DNA from: Tepidicella baoligensis
GTDB lineage: Bacteria > Pseudomonadota > Gammaproteobacteria > Burkholderiales > Burkholderiaceae_C
Direction: 5' to 3'
DNA length: 64,000 nucleotides
Assembly (NCBI RefSeq): GCF_013432195.1
Contig: NZ_JACCDB010000002.1
Span: 248,001-312,000, forward strand
Every line of letters begins with the position of its first letter. Within the stretch, counting starts at the first letter, position 1. Under the pieces are notes generated by a model, which ran no database searches, was not told the origin of the DNA, and worked only from the letters and a program-made list of their open reading frames with translations. The translations under genes were made by a program, and so were the position numbers. Of this stretch, positions 55,581 through 64,000 are shown in pieces.

Positions 55581-57080
55581 TCAGAATCCGGCCGGCGCGC
55601 GGGTATGCCAGTCGGTGGCGCACTGAAAATGGTGGGCCACGCCCAGCAGACGCGCCTCCTGGAAATAGTTGCCGATGAGTTGCAGGCCCACCGGCATGCC
55701 GCCCTCGCCAAAACCCACCGGCACGCTCATGCCCGGCAGGCCCGACAGCGACGCGGGCAGCGTGAAGATGTCGGCCAGGTAGGCGGCCACCGGGTCGTCG
55801 GACTTCTCGCCGATCCTCCATGCCACCGTGGGCGCCACCGGCCCGGCAATCACGTCGCACTGCTGGAACGCGGCCTGGAAGTCCTGCGCGATCAGGCGGC
55901 GGATCTGCTGCGCTTTGAGGTAGTAAGCGTCGTAGTAGCCGTGGCTGAGCACATAGGTACCGATGAGGATGCGGCGCTGCACTTCCGCACCGAAGCCCTC
56001 GCTGCGCGACTTCTTGTACATGTCGAGCAGGTCGGCGTAGTCTTTGGCGCGGTGGCCGAACTTCACGCCGTCGTAGCGGCTGAGGTTGGAGCTGGCCTCG
56101 GCCGGGGCGATGATGTAGTAGGCGGGGATGGACAGCTCGGTGCGCGGCAGGGAGATGTCCACCAGCGTGGCGCCCAGCTTTTCGACTTCGGCCAGCGCGG
56201 CACGGATGGGCGCGGCCACGTCAGCGGCGCAGCCTGCGCCGAAGAACTCTTTCGGCAGGCCGACGCGCAAACCCTTGAGCGGCTGGCTCTCCGTGGCCGC
56301 GCTCAATCCGGCCAGTGGCTGGTCCAGGCCGGCGGTGTAGTCCTCGGCGGGGCGGTCCAGACTGGTGGAATCGCGATCCGGATCGGGCCCCGCCATGGCG
56401 CTGAGCAGCACGGCGCAGTCGCGTGCGCTGCGCGCCATGGGACCGGCCTGGTCCAGGCTGGAGGCATAGGCCACCATGCCATAGCGCGAACAGCGGCCGT
56501 AGGTCGGCTTGATGCCGGTGATGCCGGTGAAGCTGGCGGGCTGGCGGATGGAGCCGCCCGTGTCGGTGCCGGTGGCCGCCGGGGCCAGGCGCGCCGCCAC
56601 GGCCACGGCCGAGCCCCCCGACGACCCCCCAGGCACGCGGCTCACGTCCCAGGGGTTGTGCGCCGGGCCGTAAGCCGAGTTGTCGTTGCCCGAGCCCATA
56701 GCGAACTCGTCGCAGTTGAGCTTGCCCAGCGTCACGGCGCCCGCCGCGGCCAGGCGCGACACCACCGTCGCGTCGAACGGGCTGCGGTAGCCTTGCAGCA
56801 TCTTGCTGCCCGCGGTGGTGGGAAAGTCCTTGGTGACAAAGACGTCCTTGTGCGCCAGCGGTACGCCCAACAGCGGGGTGCGCTCGCCGGCGGCCAGGCG
56901 GGCATCGGCCGCTCGCGCTTGCGCCAGGCTGGCGTCCTCGTTGAAGGTCAGGTAGGCGCCGAGGTGGGCGTGCTGCTTCGCGCGGTCGAGCAGGTGACGG
57001 GTCACCTCCACGCTCGACACCTCGCGCGCGGCGAGCTTGGCGGACAGAGCCGTCAGATCCAGTTGGTGCAGTTCGGTCAT
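55581..57080 (-). CDS. gatA: aspartyl/glutamyl-tRNA amidotransferase subunit A
   Basis: Glutaminase subunit of GatCAB, an amidase-signature enzyme. 499 residues from the ATG at 57080. Seen: the catalytic Lys in VPLAHKDVF, the cis-Ser/Ser pair in [20 protein letters not shown] and [18 protein letters not shown], and the late [11 protein letters not shown]. Gaps to gatC and gatB are 16 and 15 bp. Confidence 0.98.
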   Translation of the reverse strand: MTELHQLDLTALSAKLAAREVSSVEVTRHLLDRAKQHAHLGAYLTFNEDASLAQARAADARLAAGERTPLLGVPLAHKDVFVTKDFPTTAGSKMLQGYRSPFDATVVSRLAAAGAVTLGKLNCDEFAMGSGNDNSAYGPAHNPWDVSRVPGGSSGGSAVAVAARLAPAATGTDTGGSIRQPASFTGITGIKPTYGRCSRYGMVAYASSLDQAGPMARSARDCAVLLSAMAGPDPDRDSTSLDRPAEDYTAGLDQPLAGLSAATESQPLKGLRVGLPKEFFGAGCAADVAAPIRAALAEVEKLGATLVDISLPRTELSIPAYYIIAPAEASSNLSRYDGVKFGHRAKDYADLLDMYKKSRSEGFGAEVQRRILIGTYVLSHGYYDAYYLKAQQIRRLIAQDFQAAFQQCDVIAGPVAPTVAWRIGEKSDDPVAAYLADIFTLPASLSGLPGMSVPVGFGEGGMPVGLQLIGNYFQEARLLGVAHHFQCATDWHTRAPAGF

Positions 57081-57096
57081 GTCTTGTTCACTCGCC

Positions 57097-57396
57097 TCAC
57101 TCGATGACCTTGGGCACCAGGAACAGCCCGTCTTCCACGACCGGGGCATTGGCCTGGTTGGCCTCGCGCTGGTTGGGTTCGCTCACCACGTCGTCGCGCA
57201 GGCGCAGCGCCACCTGGTCGAACACGGCGGTCGGGTGGGCCAGCGGTTCCACGCCGGTGGTGTCCACCGCCTTCATCTGTTCGACGATGTCGAAGAAGCC
57301 ATTGAGCCGGTCCTGCATGGCCTGCGCCTGAGGCTCGGAGAGTTCCAGGCGCGCGAGATGGGCAATGCGCCCGATGTCTTGCAAGGTCAGGGACAT
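57097..57396 (-). CDS. gatC: aspartyl/glutamyl-tRNA amidotransferase subunit C
   Basis: Small subunit that holds GatA and GatB together. 99 residues from the ATG at 57396; the open frame reaches upstream to 57489 but the family start is [19 protein letters not shown]. Seen: the C-terminal [13 protein letters not shown] and the FLVPKVIE tail. It is the first gene of gatCAB and divergent from mreB. Confidence 0.96.
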   Translation of the reverse strand: MSLTLQDIGRIAHLARLELSEPQAQAMQDRLNGFFDIVEQMKAVDTTGVEPLAHPTAVFDQVALRLRDDVVSEPNQREANQANAPVVEDGLFLVPKVIE

Positions 57397-58700
<1,304 letters not shown>

Positions 58701-58718
58701 TCACCCCCGCCACCGGCC

Positions 58719-59603
58719 ATGCCGCTGGGAACCGTTGACCGCACGCCCCCCCCTTTTTTCAAGCAGGGGCCATCGGCGCTGTCCAAGCTGCTGGTGCTCA
58801 GCGCCATCGCCTCGCTGCTGATGGTGGTGGACGCGAAGCGCCACTGGGCCGAGCCGGTGCGGCAGGTGGTGGCCACCGTGATCTACCCGCTGCAATGGCT
58901 GGCGCTGCAGCCCCTGCATGCCGCGCGCTGGTCCGGCCAGTACCTGGGCAGCCTGCAGGCGGCCCAGCAGGAAGCCGCACAAGCGCGCGCCGAACTGGTG
59001 CGCCAGGTGCAACGCGCCGCCATCGTCGAGCACCTGTCCCAGGAAAACCGGGAACTGCGAGCCCTGCTGGGCATGCAGGAGCGGCTGCCCACGGGGGCCC
59101 AGGGCTCCCAGATTCTGTATGAAGTGCCCGACCCGTTTTCGCGCAAGGTCGTCATCAACCTCGGCCAGCGCGACGGCATCCAACCCGGCTCGGCGGTCAT
59201 GGACGGCTACGGCGTGCTGGGGCAGGTCACCCGCGTCTATCTGGCCACGGCAGAAGTCAGGTTGCTGATCGACCGGCAGCAGGCGATCCCCGTGATCAAC
59301 ACCCGCACGGGGCAGCGCAGCCTCGCCTATGGCATGCCTGGTGGTCGACTGGAACTGCGTTTCGAGTCGGTCAACACCGACACCGAGCCGGGCGACGTGT
59401 TGACCACCAGCGGCATCGATGGCGTGTACCCGCCGGGGCTGCCGGTGGCGAGGGTGACGCACGTCTCGGCCGTGGGTGACACCGGATTCGCCCGTATCGA
59501 GGCCGAACCCATGGCGCGGATGGACAACACCCTGCATGTGCTGGTGGTGGCCCCGGCTGGCCGCCCTCGAATGCCGGTGGGCGACGGGGAGGCGGCGTCA
59601 TGA
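58719..59603 (+). CDS. mreC: rod shape-determining protein MreC
   Basis: Bitopic periplasmic scaffold that links MreB to PBP2. 294 residues: a short cytoplasmic part, one membrane segment at about 21-40, a coiled coil at about 70-112, then paired beta barrels with GQRDGIQPGSAVMDGYGVLGQV and GDVLTTSGIDGVYPPGLPVARV. It starts 18 bp after mreB and overlaps mreD by 4 bases. Confidence 0.95.
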   Translation: MPLGTVDRTPPPFFKQGPSALSKLLVLSAIASLLMVVDAKRHWAEPVRQVVATVIYPLQWLALQPLHAARWSGQYLGSLQAAQQEAAQARAELVRQVQRAAIVEHLSQENRELRALLGMQERLPTGAQGSQILYEVPDPFSRKVVINLGQRDGIQPGSAVMDGYGVLGQVTRVYLATAEVRLLIDRQQAIPVINTRTGQRSLAYGMPGGRLELRFESVNTDTEPGDVLTTSGIDGVYPPGLPVARVTHVSAVGDTGFARIEAEPMARMDNTLHVLVVAPAGRPRMPVGDGEAAS

Positions 59604-60130
59604 TGATGCGCACCGGTCAGGCCTTGCTGCTGCCGGCCAACCCCTGGTTCATCTGGGGCACGCTGGTCGGGGCGCTGTCGCTGAACATGCTGGTCCAGAT
59701 CGCGTTGCTTGGGCGCTCGCCATGGATGCCAGACTTCCTGGCCCTCACGCTCGCGTTCTGGACCATCCACCAGCCGCGCCGCATCGGCGTGGGCACGGCC
59801 TTCACCTTCGGCCTCATTCTGGATGTACACCATGGCTCCTTGTTGGGCCAACACGCACTGGCCTATTCGGTGCTGAGCTATCTGGCGATCGTGATCCACC
59901 GCCGCGTGCTGTGGTTCGACCTGCCCAGGCAAGCCCTGCATGTGCTGCCCTTGTTCGCCGTGACGCACGCCCTCCAATGGCTGGCCCGGGGCATGGCCGG
60001 CTCGGGCTGGGCGGGCTGGCCTGCCTTGCTGGCGCCGGGCTTCGAGGCCTTGCTGTGGCCAATGGCAACCATGTTGCTGCTGGCCCCCCAGCGACGCGCC
60101 CACGACCCGGACGAGAATCGCCCGATCTGA
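59600..60130 (+). CDS. mreD: rod shape-determining protein MreD
   Basis: Inner-membrane protein of the elongasome. 176 residues with five or six hydrophobic segments; family-like PDFLALTLAFWTIHQPRRIGVGTAFTFGLILDVHHGSLLGQHALAYSVLSYL is seen. The start ATG overlaps the mreC TGA. mrdA follows after 12 bp. Confidence 0.93.
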   Translation: MMMRTGQALLLPANPWFIWGTLVGALSLNMLVQIALLGRSPWMPDFLALTLAFWTIHQPRRIGVGTAFTFGLILDVHHGSLLGQHALAYSVLSYLAIVIHRRVLWFDLPRQALHVLPLFAVTHALQWLARGMAGSGWAGWPALLAPGFEALLWPMATMLLLAPQRRAHDPDENRPI

Positions 60131-60142
60131 CCACGGGTGCGC

Positions 60143-62095
60143 ATGACCGAGCTTCAAAACATCGAAGGCCAACTGCAGCGGTTCCGCCTGCGGGTGTGGA
60201 TCGCGCTCGGTGTGGTGCTGGTGGCGCTCGGGCTCATCGGCGCGCGCATGTACGTGCTGCAGATTCTGCGACACGAGGCCCTGCTGACCCAGGCGGAGAG
60301 CAACCGCACGGCGGTGTTGCCCATCCCCCCGCCGCGCGGTCGCATCCTGGACCGCCACGGAGTGGTCCTGGCAGACAACCAACCCACCTTCACCCTGGAG
60401 ATCATTCCCGCACAAGCCGGGCGCCTCCAGGAAACCCTCGATGCGATCGCCGAACTCATCGAGATCAGCCCCCGCGACCTGCGCCGCTTCCAGCGCCTGG
60501 TGGCGGAATCACGACGCTTCGACTCGCTGCCGCTGCGAACCCGTCTGACAGCGGAAGAAATGTCGGTGATGGCGGCCCATCTCTACCGCCTGCCGGGTGT
60601 GACGATCCAGGCCCGCAGCCTGCGCCACTACCCGCTCGGCGAAACGGCCTCGCATGTGATCGGCCACGTGGGACGGATCAACCAGCGTGAACAAGAGATG
60701 ATGGCCGACTGGCCGCCAGAGCGGCGCAGCAACTACCGGGGCACCGACCACATCGGCAAGCTGGGCATCGAGCAGAGCTACGAAGAACACCTGCACGGCA
60801 CCACCGGCTTCGAGCGGGTCGAAACCACGGCAACCGGCCGCGCAGTGCGCAGCCTGGAGATCACCCCCCCGGTCCCCGGGGATTCGGTCCGGCTCACCAT
60901 CGACGCCCGGCTCCAACACCTGGTGGAGCGCCTGTACGGCGACCGCCGTGGCGCGCTGGTGGCCATCGACCCGCGCAACGGCGACATCCTGGCATTCGTC
61001 AGCATGCCCACCTTCAATCCCAATCTGTTCGTCGAAGGCATCGACGCAGAGAGCTGGCGGGCGCTCAACGAATCCATCGACCGGCCGCTGCTCAACCGCG
61101 CCCTGCGCGGCACCTATCCGCCCGGCTCCACCTACAAGCCTTTCATGGCGCTGGCCGGACTCGAAACCGGGTCGCGCAAACCCTCCACCACGATCCACGA
61201 CCCCGGCTTCTGGGTGTTCGGCAACCACCGGTACCGCAGCGTGGGCGAGCGCAGCCTCGGCATGGTGGATTTGCGGCGCAGCATCGTGGTGTCCAGCAAT
61301 GTGTACTACTACACGCTGGCCAACGAGATGGGGATCGACGCCATCCATGACTTCATGAAGCCGCTGGGCTTCGGACAACACACCGGCATCGACCTCGTGG
61401 GCGAAGCCAAGGGCATCCTGCCCAGCCCGGCTTGGAAACGCAGCACCTTCAAGCGGCCCGAGCAGCAACGCTGGTATGCGGGCGAGACCATCTCCGTCGG
61501 GATCGGCCAAGGCTACAACAGCTTCACCATGCTGCAACTCGCCTCGGCCATGGCCACCCTGGCCCATCACGGGGTGCGGCACACACCACACCTCGGGCTC
61601 AGCATCCACACCCCCCAAGACCGGCAAGGCCGCCCCATCTATCGGGCGGCCGGTACGCCGCTCGGCTACCGGCCGGAGCATCTGCGCGCGGTACTGGATG
61701 CGATGGAAGCAGTCACCACGGAGGGCACATCGGCCCGGGTGTTCGCTGGGGCACCCTACCGCAGCGGCGGCAAGACCGGGACGGCCCAGGCCGTGAGCAT
61801 CGGTCAGCGTGAGCGCTACGATGCCGCCAAACTGGCCGAGCACCAGCGCGACCATTCGCTCTATGTCGCCTTTGCGCCCGTGGAAGAACCCACCGTCGCG
61901 CTGGCCGTGATCGTGGAAAACGCGGGCTTCGGATCGGCCAGTGCAGCCCCGATCGCGCGGCGCGTGTTCGATTACCTGCTGCTCGGGCTCTACCCCAGCG
62001 AGGAAGACATCGCCGCCACCCAGAAAGGTCAGTCGGCCGCCCCGATCGGACAGCAACGGCCGATCAGCGAAGTGCCCTGGCCAGGCAGCGATTGA
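60143..62095 (+). CDS. mrdA: penicillin-binding protein 2 (elongation transpeptidase)
   Basis: Class B penicillin-binding protein that crosslinks lateral peptidoglycan with RodA. 650 residues from the ATG at 60143; a GTG at 60137 is two codons earlier. One membrane segment near 18-42, dimerisation domain from PPPRGRILDRHG, transpeptidase with YPPGSTYKPF (SxxK), VVSSNVYYY (SxN) and SGGKTGTAQAV (KTG). The rodA gene usually follows mrdA but is absent here; the next gene is on the other strand. Confidence 0.97.
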   Translation: MTELQNIEGQLQRFRLRVWIALGVVLVALGLIGARMYVLQILRHEALLTQAESNRTAVLPIPPPRGRILDRHGVVLADNQPTFTLEIIPAQAGRLQETLDAIAELIEISPRDLRRFQRLVAESRRFDSLPLRTRLTAEEMSVMAAHLYRLPGVTIQARSLRHYPLGETASHVIGHVGRINQREQEMMADWPPERRSNYRGTDHIGKLGIEQSYEEHLHGTTGFERVETTATGRAVRSLEITPPVPGDSVRLTIDARLQHLVERLYGDRRGALVAIDPRNGDILAFVSMPTFNPNLFVEGIDAESWRALNESIDRPLLNRALRGTYPPGSTYKPFMALAGLETGSRKPSTTIHDPGFWVFGNHRYRSVGERSLGMVDLRRSIVVSSNVYYYTLANEMGIDAIHDFMKPLGFGQHTGIDLVGEAKGILPSPAWKRSTFKRPEQQRWYAGETISVGIGQGYNSFTMLQLASAMATLAHHGVRHTPHLGLSIHTPQDRQGRPIYRAAGTPLGYRPEHLRAVLDAMEAVTTEGTSARVFAGAPYRSGGKTGTAQAVSIGQRERYDAAKLAEHQRDHSLYVAFAPVEEPTVALAVIVENAGFGSASAAPIARRVFDYLLLGLYPSEEDIAATQKGQSAAPIGQQRPISEVPWPGSD

Positions 62096-62119
62096 GCGCC
62101 TGGGGATGCCTGGCTGCCC

Positions 62120-62884
62120 TCAGGGCATCATGACCCAGGCATCCCAGCCGGTCTTGAGGATCAGTGCCGTCACCACCAGAATGAACACCCCGCGCACGAA
62201 ACCTGCACCGTGTTTGAGTGCCAGCTTCGTACCCAACAGGCTGCCCAGCACATTGGCCACCGCCATGGCCAGACCGATGTGCCACCAGACATGGCCTTTC
62301 CAGGCGAACAGCCCGAGCGCCGCCAGGTTGGAGGTGGTGTTGAGCAGTTTGGCCGATGCGCTGGCGTTCAAGAAGTCGTAACCCAGCCAGCGCACGAACA
62401 AGAACACGAAGAAACTGCCGGTCCCCGGACCAAAGAAGCCGTCGTAAAAGCCAATGGTGAGCCCGAGCGCACTGGCTGCCAGCGCTTCCTGCCGCCCCTG
62501 AAAACGCGGCTGATGGTGGCGCCCCAGCTCTTTGCGGACCAGGGTGTAGATGAGCACCACGAGCAGCACCAAAGGCAACACACGGCGCAGAAAATCGGGC
62601 GAAACCACGGTGACCAGCCAGGCACCGGCCATGGCGCCGGCAAAGCACACCCCAGCGGCCGGCAGCAGGGCCGACCAGCGCATCTCCACCCGACGGGCGT
62701 ACTGCACGGTCGCTGCAGCCGTGCCCCACACCGAAGCACTTTTGTTGACCCCGAACAGCGTGGCCGGATGCGCGTGCGGAAATGCCGCGAACAGCGCCGG
62801 CACCAGGATCAGCCCGCCACCGCCCACGATCGCATCCACAAAGCCGGCCAACCCGGAGGCCAGTGTGACAAAAAGCCATTCCAT
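62120..62884 (-). CDS. TauE/SafE-family membrane permease
   Basis: 254 residues with about eight hydrophobic segments. The family's GLAGFVDAIVGGGGLILVPAL at the start and GFYDGFFGPGTGSFFVFLFV in the middle are its two pseudo-repeats. Members export sulfite, sulfoacetate or other organosulfur anions; the substrate here cannot be told. It converges on mrdA with 24 bp between the stops. Confidence 0.9.
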   Translation of the reverse strand: MEWLFVTLASGLAGFVDAIVGGGGLILVPALFAAFPHAHPATLFGVNKSASVWGTAAATVQYARRVEMRWSALLPAAGVCFAGAMAGAWLVTVVSPDFLRRVLPLVLLVVLIYTLVRKELGRHHQPRFQGRQEALAASALGLTIGFYDGFFGPGTGSFFVFLFVRWLGYDFLNASASAKLLNTTSNLAALGLFAWKGHVWWHIGLAMAVANVLGSLLGTKLALKHGAGFVRGVFILVVTALILKTGWDAWVMMP

Positions 62885-63036
62885 GGGGCGCCATTGTGAC
62901 GGTTTTCACCCATGCAAAACGCCTGTGCGGCCAGCCCACGGTGCGCGGGGCAGTGAAGGCGTCAGCGAAGCGGTGTCGCTCACTTGCGCGACGCGCTCAT
63001 CCTCGAGCAGGGATCCGTCTCATCCAGCGGTTGGGT

Positions 63037-63060
63037 GCCTCCTGAGAGCTGGCAGGAGGC
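63037..63060 (-). terminator. hairpin behind the desaturase gene
   Basis: GCCTCCTG (63037-63044) and CAGGAGGC (63053-63060) form a perfect 8-bp stem with an 8-base loop, 14 bp after the desaturase stop in the direction of transcription. No T-run follows. It is probably the terminator of that gene. Confidence 0.45.
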
Positions 63061-63074
63061 GCCCCGATGCCCGA

Positions 63075-64000
63075 TCAGGCGTGGCGCAAGGCACGCAAGC
63101 GGAGAGAGAATTCGCGCAAAGCGGCGATGCCGCTGGCTTCCGCACGGTGACACCAGGCCTGCAAGTCCCTGGCCAGTTGTTCACGGGTCACCGAGGTGTT
63201 GGACCAGAGCTGGCGCAGCTCCTCGCGCATCGCATGCATCTGGGCCAGGGTGGGATTTTCGGCGCGGATTTTCTCGATCTTGGCCTTGTACTGCGGCGGC
63301 ACCTTGTCGTCGTCACGGTGCAGCCAGCGGCGGGCAGCCTTGATCATAGACGCATCGGCACTGCGTGTCTTGAGGGTTTCAAGCTCGGCACGCACCGCGG
63401 CGCGCATCTCGCGGGCATAGCTGGCCATCACCTCGTAGCGGTTGGCGATGATCGCTTCCAACGTCTTTTCGTCGGCCACAGGCTTCACGTCGCCAAACGC
63501 GAGCCTGGGCGGCGTTTTCTTGGGCTTGGCCAGGCCCAGTTTGGCCAGCGCGCTGATGTAAACCCAACCGATGTCGAACTCGTAGGGCTTGACCGAAAAC
63601 TTGGCCGAGGTCGGGTAGGTGTGGTGGTTGTTGTGCAGCTCTTCGCCCCCGATGATGATGCCCCAGGGGGAAACATTGGTGCTGGCGTCGGGTGCCTCGA
63701 AGTTGCGGTAGCCCCAGAAATGCCCGATGCCATTGACGACACCCGCCGCCCAGAACGGAATCCACACCATCTGCACCGCCCAGACCGCCAACCCCAAGGC
63801 ACCGAACAGCGCCACGTCGATGATGAGCATCAGGCTCACCCCCAAACGCGAGTGCCGGGCGTAGAGGTGACGTTCGATCCAGTCATCGGGCGTGCCATGG
63901 CCGTAGCGCTCCAGCGTGTCCACATTCTTGGCCTCGGCGCGGTAGAGTTCCGCCCCTTCCCAAAACACCTTCTTGATGCCGAAGACCTGGGGGCTGTGCG
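63075..64000 (-). CDS. acyl-CoA / fatty-acid desaturase, 5' end cut by window edge
   Basis: Membrane di-iron desaturase; delta-9 type by resemblance. 308 codons are present and the N-terminal part, including the first two histidine boxes, lies beyond 64000. The sequence enters as HSPQVFGIKKVFWEGAELYRAE, then LERYGHGTPDDWIERHLYARHSRLGVSL and two membrane segments. The third histidine box is seen in GGEELHNNHHTYPTSAKFS. The last 110 residues form a helical, charged tail. It would introduce a double bond into membrane fatty acids under oxygen. Confidence 0.92.
   Translation of the reverse strand, partial: HSPQVFGIKKVFWEGAELYRAEAKNVDTLERYGHGTPDDWIERHLYARHSRLGVSLMLIIDVALFGALGLAVWAVQMVWIPFWAAGVVNGIGHFWGYRNFEAPDASTNVSPWGIIIGGEELHNNHHTYPTSAKFSVKPYEFDIGWVYISALAKLGLAKPKKTPPRLAFGDVKPVADEKTLEAIIANRYEVMASYAREMRAAVRAELETLKTRSADASMIKAARRWLHRDDDKVPPQYKAKIEKIRAENPTLAQMHAMREELRQLWSNTSVTREQLARDLQAWCHRAEASGIAALREFSLRLRALRHA

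Noticed and set aside
54405-57107. 900-codon plus-strand frame opposite gatB and gatA
   Set aside because: Antisense to two strongly conserved enzymes; no domain recognised.

Overview
This window is an ordinary stretch of chromosome from a high-GC betaproteobacterium, most likely Burkholderiales and Comamonadaceae-like. The evidence is the gene content and order: a complete mraZ-to-lpxC division and cell-wall cluster, xerC-DUF484-dapF, dksA next to hslVU, and gatCAB divergent from mreBCD. Protein details agree, such as a DksA with a one-cysteine finger and an FtsZ tail of the [13 protein letters not shown] type. Gene density is very high and many neighbours overlap by 1-20 bases. I saw no insertion sequence, prophage, CRISPR array, tRNA or rRNA.

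Layout. 1-18464 (minus strand) is the dcw cluster, transcribed mraZ, rsmH, ftsL, ftsI, murE, murF, mraY, murD, ftsW, murG, murC, ddl, ftsQ, ftsA, ftsZ, lpxC. It makes the peptidoglycan precursor, the septal synthase and the Z-ring, then starts lipid A synthesis. Upstream of mraZ is a four-fold 10-bp-periodic repeat that looks like the MraZ operator. Between ftsZ and lpxC lies a 125-bp element with perfect terminal inverted repeats. 18465-31122 (minus) holds a DUF4893 protein, an LCM-like methyltransferase, hslUV, a STAS-like protein, dksA, a His-rich G3E GTPase, an RlmI-type methyltransferase, a DsrE-like protein, xerC, DUF484, dapF and an OmpA-type lipoprotein.

31255-40921 is mixed: a Nudix/metallo-beta-lactamase fusion, a periplasmic-binding/GGDEF/EAL protein, RNase P RNA, a large FAD oxidoreductase, and a molybdate locus (a short ModE-like regulator divergent from modABC, with a ModE-box-like palindrome between them). 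40943-47332 (minus) holds htpX behind a good sigma-32 promoter, DUF3025, pyrC, an Rnk-like protein with a strongly folded leader, a HypT-like LysR regulator and an ATM1-type ABC exporter. 47349-53383 holds an acyl-CoA thioesterase, ilvA with an unusual leader, cobS, cobC, a 5'-nucleotidase, xth (minus) and pyrE. The right end has a coiled-coil periplasmic protein, gatCAB (minus), mreBCD-mrdA (plus), a TauE/SafE permease and the start of a fatty-acid desaturase cut by the window edge.

The window supplies two halves of envelope growth: the divisome set (dcw) and the elongation set (mreBCD-PBP2, with no rodA directly behind it). I did not find a clearly novel multi-gene system. The signals most worth checking are non-coding: the ftsZ-lpxC element, the ilvA leader with two mutually exclusive hairpins, the folded leader of the rnk-like gene, the sigma-32 promoter of htpX and the ModE-like operator.
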